A DNA stretch of 64,000 nt from Flavobacterium potami (GTDB lineage Bacteria; Bacteroidota; Bacteroidia; Flavobacteriales; Flavobacteriaceae). Below, one piece after another: positions 1 to 6,901 of this stretch. Every line of letters begins with the position of its first letter. Within the stretch, counting starts at the first letter, position 1. Where the stretch lies: NCBI RefSeq assembly GCF_020026915.1, contig NZ_JAINUY010000009.1, positions 186,001 through 250,000 of the forward strand, given 5' to 3'. Made by a program: the position numbers and the translations under genes. Below the pieces are notes generated by a model. The model made no database searches. It was not told the DNA's origin and was given only the letters and a program-made list of their open reading frames with translations.

Positions 1-519
1 ACCAAATACGTTGAAATATCTCAAAGATGCTGTTTGAAGCTGATATTGATCCAAATACATTTTTAAATAATATTCTCCATCTAATTTTGTTATCGCATAC
101 GGAGTCATGGGTTCTGGAAACATCGTTTCTACTTTTGGCAAAACGGGATTATTTCCATAATTCGCCGCCGATGTGGAAAGTACCACTTTACAATCGGCAT
201 TGTTTTTTGCCGCTTCCAAAATATTGATTGTTCCAATCGTATTGATTTCGATACATTCTTTAATTTTCAACAAAGATTCTGGCACGCTAACCAAAGCTGC
301 TAAATGAAAAACAGCACTTGCTCCGTCGATTACTTCACGAACTAAATTTTTATCGCGAATATCTCCTTTTACGAATTCAACATTTAAATTTTCAAGGTTA
401 TGCTCAAACCCCGTTCTAAGACTATCATATACCAAAACTTGATGTCCTTGATTGGATAAATGTTCCGCAATATGACTTCCTATAAAACCAGCGCCGCCAG
501 TAATTACATATTTTTTCAT
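1..519 (-). CDS. NAD-dependent sugar nucleotide epimerase (GalE/WbpP-like), 3' part outside window
   Basis: Short-chain dehydrogenase-type epimerase, probably interconverting the C4 configuration of a UDP-sugar in the cytoplasm. Seen: the N-terminus MKKYVITGGAGFIGSH carries the GxxGxxG dinucleotide-binding motif, followed by HLAALVSVPES, the STSAANYG stretch (catalytic Ser/Thr region), YAITK (YxxxK catalytic pair) and SLRYFNVFG. 173 codons are visible and the frame runs off the left edge; family members are about 310-330 residues, so roughly half is missing. The ATG lies 5 nt after the kinase stop, so it is the third gene of a minus-strand operon. UDP-glucose, UDP-GlcNAc and UDP-uronate 4-epimerases share these motifs, so the substrate is open. 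Confidence 0.88.
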   Translation of the reverse strand, partial: MKKYVITGGAGFIGSHIAEHLSNQGHQVLVYDSLRTGFEHNLENLNVEFVKGDIRDKNLVREVIDGASAVFHLAALVSVPESLLKIKECIEINTIGTINILEAAKNNADCKVVLSTSAANYGNNPVLPKVETMFPEPMTPYAITKLDGEYYLKMYLDQYQLQTASLRYFNVFG

Positions 520-524
520 GTCTT

Positions 525-1628
525 TTATTTTAATGTTCCGATGAAATTCAAACTGTAATCTTCCATTTCTTGAAATTGTTCCGAAAGACTATCAATTAGC
601 TTGAACTGGTTTTTAGAGCGATCTAGATTGTGTTCTGGATATTCTGTTTTATAATAAATATCATCGTTTAGAAAATCGGTTAAAAATCGCAACGCCATTA
701 TAAAAACCATTGTTTTTGCTCCCAAAGGCAGATATTTTATTTCCAGAGTAGAAAGTGATGCATTAGTCTTTTCTAAAAAACCTTTTACATACGCTTTATA
801 AAACTGCAGATTGAAATTGACCAACTCTAAATTCTTCTCGTCTTCTGCCGCCGTATTACAAATCGTTCTGATTGCATCTCCAAAATCGTAATGAATAATT
901 CCGGGCATTACGGTATCGGTATCAATTACGCAAAGTCCTTTTTTGTTCGTATCAAAAAGCGCATTTGAAATTTTTGTATCGTTGTGCGTCACTCTAAGTT
1001 TGATTTTCTTAGCATCTTTTAAGTTTTGCAAAACATGCATCTCTTCTTTTAAATCCGCAACCTTTTCAATTAATTCTTTCGCTTGTTCAATTCTTTGCTC
1101 AGAAGCTTCTTTCAGCGCAGTATCAAATTGAGAATAACGAAACGCCATATTATGAAAGTTCGGAATCACTTCTATCAGCTTTCTTGCATCAAAATCACTC
1201 GTTAGATTCAAGAATTCTCCAAATAACTTTCCGCCTTCGTATGCAATTTCTTCGCTATTTACAGTTTCAAAAGTTAGACTTCCTTCAATATAAACCATTA
1301 CGTTCCAGAAATTACCTTCTTCATCTTGATGATAGAAAACGCCTTTTTTTGTTCCCACAAAAGTCAATACTCGACGTTGTAATTCGGCTTCAGAAAGATG
1401 TTTAAGTTTTTTAAGCAAATGTTTGCTTACACTTACTTTATTTGAAACAAGACCTGGAACATCTTTAAAAACACCATCGTTAATTCGTTGTAAAATGAAC
1501 TGTCTACCACTTTCAGTTGTTACCAGATAAGTGTCATTAATATGACCGGAAGACAGTTCTTCAAAAGTTTTAAAAACCTCAATGTGGTCAAACTTTTCAA
1601 AAATAAATTTTAATTGTTCCGCTGTCAT
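525..1628 (-). CDS. Anomeric sugar kinase, NahK-like (aminoglycoside phosphotransferase fold)
   Basis: Predicted cytoplasmic kinase that phosphorylates a free sugar, probably at C1. Seen: 367 residues; GHINDTY near residue 29 (nucleotide loop), THNDTKISN at 214-222 with catalytic D217, and VIDTDTVMPG at 235-243 giving the metal-binding DxD. This arrangement matches the N-acetylhexosamine 1-kinase group (bifidobacterial NahK), often mislabelled 'mucin desulfatase'. The gene begins 1 nt after the nucleotidyltransferase stop and ends 5 nt before the epimerase start. Kinase, nucleotidyltransferase and epimerase in one operon would convert sugar to sugar-1-phosphate, then UDP-sugar, then its C4 epimer. 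The sugar (HexNAc, galactose or a uronate) cannot be read from the sequence. Confidence 0.82.
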   Translation of the reverse strand: MTAEQLKFIFEKFDHIEVFKTFEELSSGHINDTYLVTTESGRQFILQRINDGVFKDVPGLVSNKVSVSKHLLKKLKHLSEAELQRRVLTFVGTKKGVFYHQDEEGNFWNVMVYIEGSLTFETVNSEEIAYEGGKLFGEFLNLTSDFDARKLIEVIPNFHNMAFRYSQFDTALKEASEQRIEQAKELIEKVADLKEEMHVLQNLKDAKKIKLRVTHNDTKISNALFDTNKKGLCVIDTDTVMPGIIHYDFGDAIRTICNTAAEDEKNLELVNFNLQFYKAYVKGFLEKTNASLSTLEIKYLPLGAKTMVFIMALRFLTDFLNDDIYYKTEYPEHNLDRSKNQFKLIDSLSEQFQEMEDYSLNFIGTLK

Positions 1629-1629
1629 A

Positions 1630-2538
1630 CTACCAAAGATTAGTTGGATAAACTTTTTGCGCTCTTAACTTTTCAATTTCTTTTTTTACTATTTCTTTAT
1701 CTTCTTTATAGGTTACTCCAAACCATTTTGCATTGGACTGAAGCACTTCAACAGAGGCATTATCCGACTTTAAGATCTCGTTTACTACCGACGTAATGAA
1801 AAATTCAGCTTTTAGATCGTTTTCATTTTCTTTAAGGAATTCTTCAAAAAGAGCGCCACCAAACTCAAAACATTTAGGTGTAAAGCCCCAGAAATTCATA
1901 GAAACAATCGTATTTTCATCAATCGGAATAAACTCGCCATTATCATCTTTACGCATCAGTTTTCCATCAATTTTTTCGATATGAGTTCGTTCTGTCACAT
2001 CTGTCAGATAATTATTTTCATCTACCTGACATTCACCTCTTGAAACAAAACCATGATCCGAAACGGTGTTTTTGAGCAAATACGCCATCATGTTAAAATG
2101 GTACGATTCTTTATCCATTTCGGTTAAAGCTTTTGCCATAATTTCAAATGCTTCTTTACCGTAAAAATCATCCGCATTAATGATGGCAAAATTTTCTGTC
2201 ACTTCATCTTTTGCCATTAAAAGCGCATGACCTGTTCCCCATGGTTTTATTCTTTCAGGATTTAAATATTGTGGAGGAACGTTGTCTATTTCCTGAAAAA
2301 CATATCCTACTTCTGCTTTTCCTTCGAGTTTTTTATTGAAGATCTCTTTGCACTCTTCTTCTATATTTTTACTTATGATGAATACAAATTTTCCAAAACC
2401 TGCTTGCAATGCATCATATATAGAAAAATCCATTATGGTGTCACCCTCTGGAGTAAATGTATCTAACTGTTTTAATCCTCCATATCGACTTCCAATACCT
2501 GCCGCCAAAATCACGAGAGTCGGTTTATTTTTGCTCAT
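1630..2538 (-). CDS. Sugar-1-phosphate nucleotidyltransferase (NTP_transferase family)
   Basis: Predicted to make an NDP-sugar from NTP and sugar-1-phosphate in the cytoplasm. Seen: 302 residues; the N-terminal LAAGIGSRYGGLKQLDTF loop is the nucleotide-binding signature, PWGTGHALL near residue 100 and INADDFYG near 120 supply the metal-binding Asp pair, and there is no signal peptide. First gene of the operon with the kinase and epimerase. Its start lies about 230 bp from two LacI-type operator palindromes, so the divergent LacI protein is the likely regulator. Family members use UDP-, dTDP- or GDP-sugars; pairing with a GalE-like epimerase favours UDP. Confidence 0.85.
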   Translation of the reverse strand: MSKNKPTLVILAAGIGSRYGGLKQLDTFTPEGDTIMDFSIYDALQAGFGKFVFIISKNIEEECKEIFNKKLEGKAEVGYVFQEIDNVPPQYLNPERIKPWGTGHALLMAKDEVTENFAIINADDFYGKEAFEIMAKALTEMDKESYHFNMMAYLLKNTVSDHGFVSRGECQVDENNYLTDVTERTHIEKIDGKLMRKDDNGEFIPIDENTIVSMNFWGFTPKCFEFGGALFEEFLKENENDLKAEFFITSVVNEILKSDNASVEVLQSNAKWFGVTYKEDKEIVKKEIEKLRAQKVYPTNLW

Positions 2539-2770
2539 TTAAAATGTTTATTAATTGATTATTATTTTAGTTTTTGGGTTGTTTTTTTACTTTTCCAGGC
2601 CTGTAGAATATATCGTAAAAAAACAAAAGCTAATATTTTAAAAATTTCTCTTAGAAACAGAAAAATAAATATTAATCTGACAATTTTTAAGTTAATATAA
2701 TAGACTATCCGATTAATTTTTAGCTAAAGTATATATTAAAATCATATAAAAAAAGAAAATAGTGTTAAAA

Positions 2771-2784
2771 TGTGCTCGAACACA
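2771..2784. promoter_or_regulatory. LacI-type operator copy 1
   Basis: TGTGCTCGAACACA, palindromic around a central TCGA except for one C/A pair, as expected for LacI/GalR-family operators with a central CpG. It lies 72 bp upstream of the regulator start. Its centre is 21 bp, two helical turns, from the centre of copy 2. Two further copies lie upstream of the secreted beta-helix gene. Confidence 0.75.
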
Positions 2785-2791
2785 ATAAAAA

Positions 2792-2805
2792 TGTTTTCGA
2801 ACACA
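2792..2805. promoter_or_regulatory. LacI-type operator copy 2
   Basis: TGTTTTCGAACACA, sharing the TCGAACACA half exactly with copy 1 and spaced two helical turns from it. The pair suggests binding of two dimers on one DNA face, giving autoregulation and control of the divergent operon. Confidence 0.7.
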
Positions 2806-2855
2806 TGTAATTTATTATTTTCTGATATTCGAATTTTATATATATTTGTTTTTAT

Positions 2856-3896
2856 ATGGAAAAAATTTATACAATCAAGGATATTGCAGAACTTGCTGGG
2901 GTTTCTAAAGGAACCGTAGACCGTGTTTTGCATAACAGAGGAAAAGTGTCTGAAGACGCCTTAAATAAGGTAAATGAAGTACTTGATAAAATTGATTATC
3001 AGCCTAATTTAATGGCCAGAAGTCTGAAGAAAACTCAAATTTATTCCATTTGTGTTTTGCTGCCAGATTCTGCGAGTGATCCTTATTGGCAACCTTGTAT
3101 TGATGGTATAAATGAAGCCAAAAAAGAATTTAAGTCTTTTAATGTTAAACTAGAAGTTTTCTTGTTTGACCCCACAAGTACTGCTTCTTTCGTAGAAACC
3201 AATCAAAGTGTATTAAATACTTCTCCCGACGCTGTTTTGCTGGTGCCACTTTTTCATAAAGAAGCAATTGATGCCATTGAAACTTATAATTCTAAAGGTA
3301 TTATTGCCAGCATTTTTAATAATCAGCTTAAATCTAGCGCGATAAAAAGTTTTGTTGGACAGGATTTATTTCAAAGTGGAAGAATTGCTGCAAGATTATT
3401 AGAATTATTACTTCAAAAAGGTACTATCGCAATTGTTCATATTGATGAAGATTACGAAAATGCCATTCACATGCAGGAAAAAGAAAGAGGTTTTAGAAAT
3501 TATTTTGATACACTTGAAAAAGGGAAATTCGAAATTAAAACTTTCAAGGTAAAACATCCGCAATTTAAAACTACACTTAAGGAATATTTAGAAGCCAATC
3601 CAGCCATTGAAGGACTTTTTGTCACCACCTCAAAAGCGTATCAGGTTGCTAAAATCATTTCAAAAAATCCGGAGAGAAAAATTGCGCTTGTTGGTTATGA
3701 TTTGTTAGAGAATAATTTGGAGTATTTAAACAACAAAATAATCGATTTCCTGATTCATCAAAATCCGAAAAGGCAAGCCTATCTAGGAGCAACCAATTTG
3801 ATTGAGCATTTTATTTTTGAGAAAGAAATTAGTGCCGAAAAATTGCTTCCAATTGATATTATTAATACCGAAAACGCAAAAGATTATATTTTATAA
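2856..3896 (+). CDS. LacI/GalR-family transcriptional regulator
   Basis: Dimeric DNA-binding repressor or activator with a sugar-sensing domain. Seen: 346 residues; the N-terminal helix-turn-helix (residues 5-30) reads TIKDIAELAGVSKGTVDRVL, followed by the hinge helix region NLMARSLKK and a periplasmic-binding-protein-like domain to the end (LLPDSASDPYW, then LVGYDLLENN near the C-terminus). The effector is unknown but is likely a sugar or intermediate handled by the divergent kinase/nucleotidyltransferase operon. The gene converges on the CBM9-like gene with only 2 nt between stops. Four matching palindromes in front of this gene pair and of the beta-helix gene are its best candidate sites. 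Confidence 0.9.
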   Translation: MEKIYTIKDIAELAGVSKGTVDRVLHNRGKVSEDALNKVNEVLDKIDYQPNLMARSLKKTQIYSICVLLPDSASDPYWQPCIDGINEAKKEFKSFNVKLEVFLFDPTSTASFVETNQSVLNTSPDAVLLVPLFHKEAIDAIETYNSKGIIASIFNNQLKSSAIKSFVGQDLFQSGRIAARLLELLLQKGTIAIVHIDEDYENAIHMQEKERGFRNYFDTLEKGKFEIKTFKVKHPQFKTTLKEYLEANPAIEGLFVTTSKAYQVAKIISKNPERKIALVGYDLLENNLEYLNNKIIDFLIHQNPKRQAYLGATNLIEHFIFEKEISAEKLLPIDIINTENAKDYIL

Positions 3897-3898
3897 TC

Positions 3899-4537
3899 TT
3901 AGAAACCGATCAAGATTAATTTCCCAAAAGAACTTGCAATGTGAAAATCTGGAGTTGGCGTATTTGGGTTTACCCAGGTAATCCAAACGGGTTCGTATGT
4001 TTCATTCTGCTTGATGTATTTTGCTCTGTAAAATCCGGCTTCGATTGTATTACCGTTCAGCAGTTTTAATTGTTTTAAAGATTCAATACTTATAGCAATT
4101 TCTACTGTAAAGTAATTTTCATTTTGGTTTGATTTTACCTGCAAATGATTTTCTGGCCATTTCCATTCGTAGTCAAAATTCCTATTCGGAAAAGCTATAA
4201 AATCCAGGATTCTTGGTTCCGGATCTATTTCGAAACAATAATACGGACTCAAATCTGCGTCTTTTCTCAAAAAAATTTCGACACGATCAGAATTAGCAAT
4301 ACTTTCGGCTGTATCGTCTGTTTTATCAATATAGACTTCGTTGTCCCAAACTTTATAATAAAAAAAGACATTTTCAGAATCCCATAAAGCACGAAGTTCT
4401 ATCTTTTTAGGTTCATGGTTTTCCCATGGCGAAATAAAATCTGTCAAAACAGCTGCTTTTTCCCAAAGCGGATGATCACCAAAACCATTAATTTGTAAAG
4501 TGCCTTTCTCAACACTATTTACTTCGTAATTTTTCAT
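3899..4537 (-). CDS. CBM9-like carbohydrate-binding protein
   Basis: 212 residues resembling the carbohydrate-binding family 9-like (DOMON-like beta-sandwich) proteins of Bacteroidota. Seen: GFGDHPLWEKA near the start, LRALWDSENVFFYYKVWDNEV (a 'visible to the cell' strand pattern typical of the fold), DRVEIFLRKD, YYCFEIDPEPRILDF and EWKWPE, rich in Trp/Tyr. There is no signal peptide or lipobox, so a cytoplasmic location is predicted, unusual for a glycan-binding module. It is transcribed toward lacI and follows the beta-helix gene after a strong terminator hairpin, so it may rely on read-through or on a promoter in the 60-bp gap. Ligand unknown. Confidence 0.7.
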   Translation of the reverse strand: MKNYEVNSVEKGTLQINGFGDHPLWEKAAVLTDFISPWENHEPKKIELRALWDSENVFFYYKVWDNEVYIDKTDDTAESIANSDRVEIFLRKDADLSPYYCFEIDPEPRILDFIAFPNRNFDYEWKWPENHLQVKSNQNENYFTVEIAISIESLKQLKLLNGNTIEAGFYRAKYIKQNETYEPVWITWVNPNTPTPDFHIASSFGKLILIGF

Positions 4538-4559
4538 TCTAAAAATATCTTATAGTAAA

Positions 4560-4592
4560 AGAGAGCAAAAGAAAGATAATCTTTTGCTCTCT
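4560..4592 (-). terminator. Rho-independent terminator after the beta-helix gene
   Basis: Perfect 12-bp stem AGAGAGCAAAAG / CTTTTGCTCTCT with a 9-nt loop, followed on the minus strand by TTTT. It sits 8 bp past the stop of the beta-helix gene and before the CBM9-like gene. Confidence 0.8.
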
Positions 4593-4599
4593 AAAAATT

Positions 4600-6456
4600 T
4601 TATTTTAAATATATTTTATTAGTACTGATTTCGTTATCAGCATTGATTTGAAGTATAACCAATTGCGTATTTTTCTTCAAATCCGAAATGTTTATACTCG
4701 CCGCATCTACAGCATTAAATTGTCCTTTTGAAAGTACAAATCCGTTTAAATCGGTTATCGAATACGTAGCAGAATCAACCACTTTACCAAAATTAACATG
4801 AAGTACTTCGGATGCAGGATTCGGATATACCGCAATAACTGTCGTATTTTCTTTTTCTGCAACAGCCGCCGATCTAGCAGTTGTACCTGTTTGAAGTTCT
4901 GAACATCCAATATCTATTCGACCGTTTCTTTTACGAATATCATCATCAAAATCTAGAGTTCCAGAATAAGTCGAGTTGTATGTTGGATCTCCTTTATCTG
5001 TTGCAAAAGCTCCGTAAGTCAAAGTAAAATCAAAAATAGTTGCATTAACAAATCCTGGCAAACCTACAATCGAATTTACATCTTGTCCGGTTGTTGTAGC
5101 AAATTGTGCCGGATTAAAAGACCCTGTAGTCGAACTTCCGTTAAAACTTATTCCCGTCAAATCGATTGTAAAATCGGTATTTCCTTCTCTGTAAAACAAA
5201 TTATAGTTAGAAACGAAATTTGAAATAGTATAACCGTAAGAAGCTAAAAATGCTTTTTTATCGGTTGTTGCATACATAATATTGTTTTTATAGGTAATTC
5301 CCGAACTGTTTTGAAAATGTACTTCTCCACCAAAATTATCTGCAATAGTTCCTACGGCTACTCCACCGATTGTGGTAACTCCATTGATAACAGCGCCGGT
5401 TCTGTTTTTGTAAAAAGTATTATTGAAAATTTGAGTATTTTGAACACTCGTAGTATAGCCACTTCCGATGACACCACCGAAAATAGCGCCCGTCACCACA
5501 TTATTGTAAACCGAATTATTATTAACGATATGCCCAGTAGAAACTCCCCCATTTCCTGTAGAAGTATTTTGTTCAGCACCAACTGCAAGTCCGACCCCGC
5601 AATTGTACACTTCATTTCTTTCTACCGTACAATTTAAAGCACCATCAATATAAATTCCAGCACTATTGGCAACAGCACTCATACAATCGAAAACTTCGTT
5701 GGAAGCAATTACACCATTTCTCGCCTGATTATTGGTTGATGCACCTGTAGAAAGATAATTTCCTGCTGCTACGATACCAATGTTTGCGATATCATAAACG
5801 GTATTTTTTGAAACTGAAAAACCGTTTACATTTCCTGTAACCGTTACTGCTTCTCCCCAGCCTGTAGCGCAATTGGCTACTTCGTTACTGTCGATTTTTA
5901 CGTTTGTAATAGCATAAGTTCCGCTTCCTCCATCAACTTTAATCGCATTTGCCACGATTCCGCTGTTTGCCGGAATAGCCGAAAGGTTATTACTAATCCA
6001 ACCAATGTTCTTAACCACGCAGTTTTTGATTGTAATATTATTCAAATTGGACGTTGCGCCTGAGTTTGCCAAAATCCAAATCCCTTTACTCCCATTTCCA
6101 ATTTTATTTGAAATAGTCAATCCGTCAATTGTAACGTCGCTTGTATTTACAATTCCAAGAACATAAGTATCTGTGCTTGTCCATCCTGATGCATTTACTA
6201 TTACTGGAGACGAACCACTTTTTTGAATGGTTAAAGGTTTTCCAACATAAATTGGCCCTGTTACGGCATACGTTCCTGAAAGTACTAAAACGGTACCGCC
6301 AGAAGGTGCCGCCTGAACTCCTTTTACAATGGTTTTAAACGGAAGTGCTGCTGTTCCAGTACCTGTAACATCGTTTCCGGTTGTTGAAACATACGTTTGG
6401 GAGAATCCCTGTAAAAAGCAAAATAAAATAAAAAAAGTAATTTTTTCAATTTTCAT
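4600..6456 (-). CDS. Secreted right-handed beta-helix protein with T9SS tail (pectate-lyase-fold)
   Basis: 618 residues. Seen: a signal peptide (about 1-19, ending FCFLQGFSQ), then TYVSTTGNDVTGTGTAALPFKTI, the usual opening of DUF1565/PL9-type beta-helix proteins, then about 400 residues of short repeats (NITIKNCVV, GIYIDGALNCTVERNEVYNC) typical of a parallel beta-helix. The C-terminus (VYPNPASEVLHVNF ... ISTNKIYLK) is a type A T9SS sorting domain, so the protein is exported to the surface or medium. The fold is shared by PL9 lyases and several glycosidases; catalytic residues could not be assigned, so activity on pectin is inference. Two operators identical in type to those beside the LacI gene lie 174-265 bp upstream. 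Confidence 0.8.
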   Translation of the reverse strand: MKIEKITFFILFCFLQGFSQTYVSTTGNDVTGTGTAALPFKTIVKGVQAAPSGGTVLVLSGTYAVTGPIYVGKPLTIQKSGSSPVIVNASGWTSTDTYVLGIVNTSDVTIDGLTISNKIGNGSKGIWILANSGATSNLNNITIKNCVVKNIGWISNNLSAIPANSGIVANAIKVDGGSGTYAITNVKIDSNEVANCATGWGEAVTVTGNVNGFSVSKNTVYDIANIGIVAAGNYLSTGASTNNQARNGVIASNEVFDCMSAVANSAGIYIDGALNCTVERNEVYNCGVGLAVGAEQNTSTGNGGVSTGHIVNNNSVYNNVVTGAIFGGVIGSGYTTSVQNTQIFNNTFYKNRTGAVINGVTTIGGVAVGTIADNFGGEVHFQNSSGITYKNNIMYATTDKKAFLASYGYTISNFVSNYNLFYREGNTDFTIDLTGISFNGSSTTGSFNPAQFATTTGQDVNSIVGLPGFVNATIFDFTLTYGAFATDKGDPTYNSTYSGTLDFDDDIRKRNGRIDIGCSELQTGTTARSAAVAEKENTTVIAVYPNPASEVLHVNFGKVVDSATYSITDLNGFVLSKGQFNAVDAASINISDLKKNTQLVILQINADNEISTNKIYLK

Positions 6457-6629
6457 AATTTTAAATTTTGGTTTGACAATAAAGAAAAACTATATAAAAT
6501 ATTGCAATATTTACATATGAAAAATAAGCTCTAATTTGCTCTTATAGAGGTTTAAAAACAGCTTTTTAAAACTTATTTGAAACTAAAGTAAATAATGTTT
6601 TTAGAAAAACAAGATTAAAAAAGAAAAAA

Positions 6630-6643
6630 TGTGCTCGAACACA
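6630..6643. promoter_or_regulatory. LacI-type operator copy 3
   Basis: TGTGCTCGAACACA, identical over all 14 bp to copy 1 at 2771-2784; the identity extends to flanking AAAA on the left and ATAA on the right. It lies 174 bp upstream of the beta-helix start. Confidence 0.75.
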
Positions 6644-6707
6644 ATAATTTTGCATTTTTGAAATATTTTACTTACAATAAAATCGATAAAAAACAATCTA
6701 CACGCAA

Positions 6708-6721
6708 TGTGCTTGAACACA
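6708..6721. promoter_or_regulatory. LacI-type operator copy 4
   Basis: TGTGCTTGAACACA, one base different from copies 1 and 3. It is centred 78 bp from copy 3, a spacing compatible with looping between two sites. Confidence 0.65.
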
Positions 6722-6849
6722 TTTAAGATTAATACTATATTTTTATATAATATGATTTAGGATTTACGAATAAAATTTTTACTTATTTAGTGACTTTTAA
6801 ATTTTATTAAATCAAAATCTAATGTTTACTATATTAAGACAAAAAAAAA

Positions 6850-6876
6850 GCCCTAACCGTAGTTAGAGCTTTTTTT
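6850..6876 (-). terminator. Terminator of the TonB receptor gene
   Basis: On the minus strand an imperfect hairpin AGCTCTAACTACGGTTAGGGCT is followed by nine T residues, 26 bp after the receptor stop. On the plus strand the hairpin is also followed by a T run, so it could work in both directions. Confidence 0.75.
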
Positions 6877-6901
6877 CAAATTATCTTTTTTAATTCAATT
6901 A

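Larger units (their letters stand above)
2539..2855. promoter_or_regulatory. Divergent intergenic control region between sugar-salvage operon and lacI-type gene
   Basis: 317 bp, very AT-rich, no ORF. It holds two 14-bp operator palindromes (annotated separately). A TATATTTG box at 2841-2848 fits the Bacteroidota -7 consensus TAnnTTTG and lies only 7 nt before the ATG at 2856, which would make the regulator mRNA nearly leaderless. No matching -33 TTTG was found at the usual distance, so the promoter call is weak. No promoter could be fixed for the leftward operon. Confidence 0.5.
6457..6901. promoter_or_regulatory. Control region of the beta-helix gene
   Basis: 445 bp without an ORF. It contains two LacI-type operators (6630-6643 and 6708-6721) and the terminator of the TonB receptor gene at its right end. 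The stretch 6457-6620 and the part after 6722 are AT-rich, and nothing else was recognised in them. Confidence 0.5.

Noticed and set aside
27..227. Plus-strand frame of 66 codons
   Set aside because: It is antisense to the epimerase gene, whose catalytic motifs are clear in the other strand; no independent support.
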